DNA from: Puia dinghuensis
Lineage (GTDB): Bacteria; Bacteroidota; Bacteroidia; Chitinophagales; Chitinophagaceae
Assembly: GCF_014642875.1 (NCBI RefSeq)
Contig: NZ_BMJC01000001.1
Span: forward strand, 291,335-355,334
Direction of reading: 5' to 3'
Length of the DNA stretch: 64,000 nucleotides
In this document: positions 63,966 to 64,000 of the stretch, in pieces
Layout of the letters: every line of letters begins with the position of its first letter
Position numbering within the stretch: position 1 is the stretch's first letter
Notes under the pieces: model-generated
What the model was told of the DNA's origin: nothing
The model's input: the letters and a program-made list of their open reading frames with translations, nothing else
The model's database searches: none
Made by a program: the position numbers and the translations under genes

Positions 63966-64000
63966 TTAGGGGTAAGCGATTGGTTCGAGGTCGAGAATCT
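63966..64000 (-). CDS. Possible 3' end of a further minus-strand gene (partial)
   Basis: A minus-strand frame enters from the window edge and ends with a TAA at 63968-63966, coding ILDLEPIAYP before the stop. The position, 21 bp after the convergent kinase gene, is plausible for a gene end. Ten codons are too few to identify the product. Confidence 0.25.
   Translation of the reverse strand, partial: ILDLEPIAYP

Overview
The window looks like a chromosome segment of a Bacteroidota bacterium, most likely of the Chitinophagaceae type, with a GC content clearly above 50%. This rests on several signs. The primary sigma factor is short (about 285 aa, no region 1.1). Promoters carry the Bacteroidota -7 box TAnnTTTG and genes mostly lack Shine-Dalgarno sequences. 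One protein ends in a type IX secretion (T9SS) sorting domain. Several families typical of the phylum are present (DUF3822, DUF6443-type RHS proteins, LytTR/propeller kinases, YceD-RpmF-PlsX). No tRNA, rRNA, insertion sequence or CRISPR array was seen; one RNA gene, RNase P RNA, is clear.

Layout. 1-5.5 kb holds housekeeping genes: divergent ribF (cut by the window edge) and purM, then rpoD with promoter and terminator, trxB, folB and a periplasmic TPR protein. A MATE exporter (5.5-6.9 kb, minus) is divergent from a tight six-gene operon at 7.0-13.2 kb (DUF3822 gene, rsmD, bioD, lpxK, rnr, a prenyl diphosphate synthase). A DUF695 protein, an amino-acid permease and a DUF2027/Smr protein follow. 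At 17.3-18.7 kb a secreted fibre-like protein sits beside rnpB. Next come an ABC-type FtsX/MacB permease and the minus-strand operon yceD-rpmF-plsX-CPBP. A lone sensor kinase and a secreted protein close this part.

26.1-38.5 kb is the accessory centrepiece, an RHS export-type locus on the plus strand. It encodes a fibre-like coiled-coil protein, a protein with a helical N-terminus and a predicted outer-membrane barrel, a 1177-aa RHS/SpvB-like protein, an 1813-aa DUF6443/RHS-core protein with an unrecognised 263-aa C-terminal tip, and a LamG-like protein. The locus is bracketed by two duplicated segments: part of the secreted-protein gene before it and a 56-bp promoter-region sequence. In the right-hand copy these are fused with the intervening DNA missing, leaving a recombination scar.

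38.5-64 kb is dominated by signalling. A LytTR regulator and a propeller histidine kinase are divergent from a TolC-HlyD-RND efflux operon. A T9SS cargo protein and an acetyltransferase follow. A minus-strand operon holds two tandem acyltransferase-3 paralogues, a LytS-type kinase and a LytTR regulator, ending in an acetyltransferase gene that has lost its 5' end. The last 9 kb encode a receiver-only protein and three soluble kinases, one a 1947-aa hybrid with nine exact 276-bp HAMP repeat units. None of these four proteins has a recognisable DNA-binding output domain, so they probably form a phosphorelay feeding an output encoded elsewhere.
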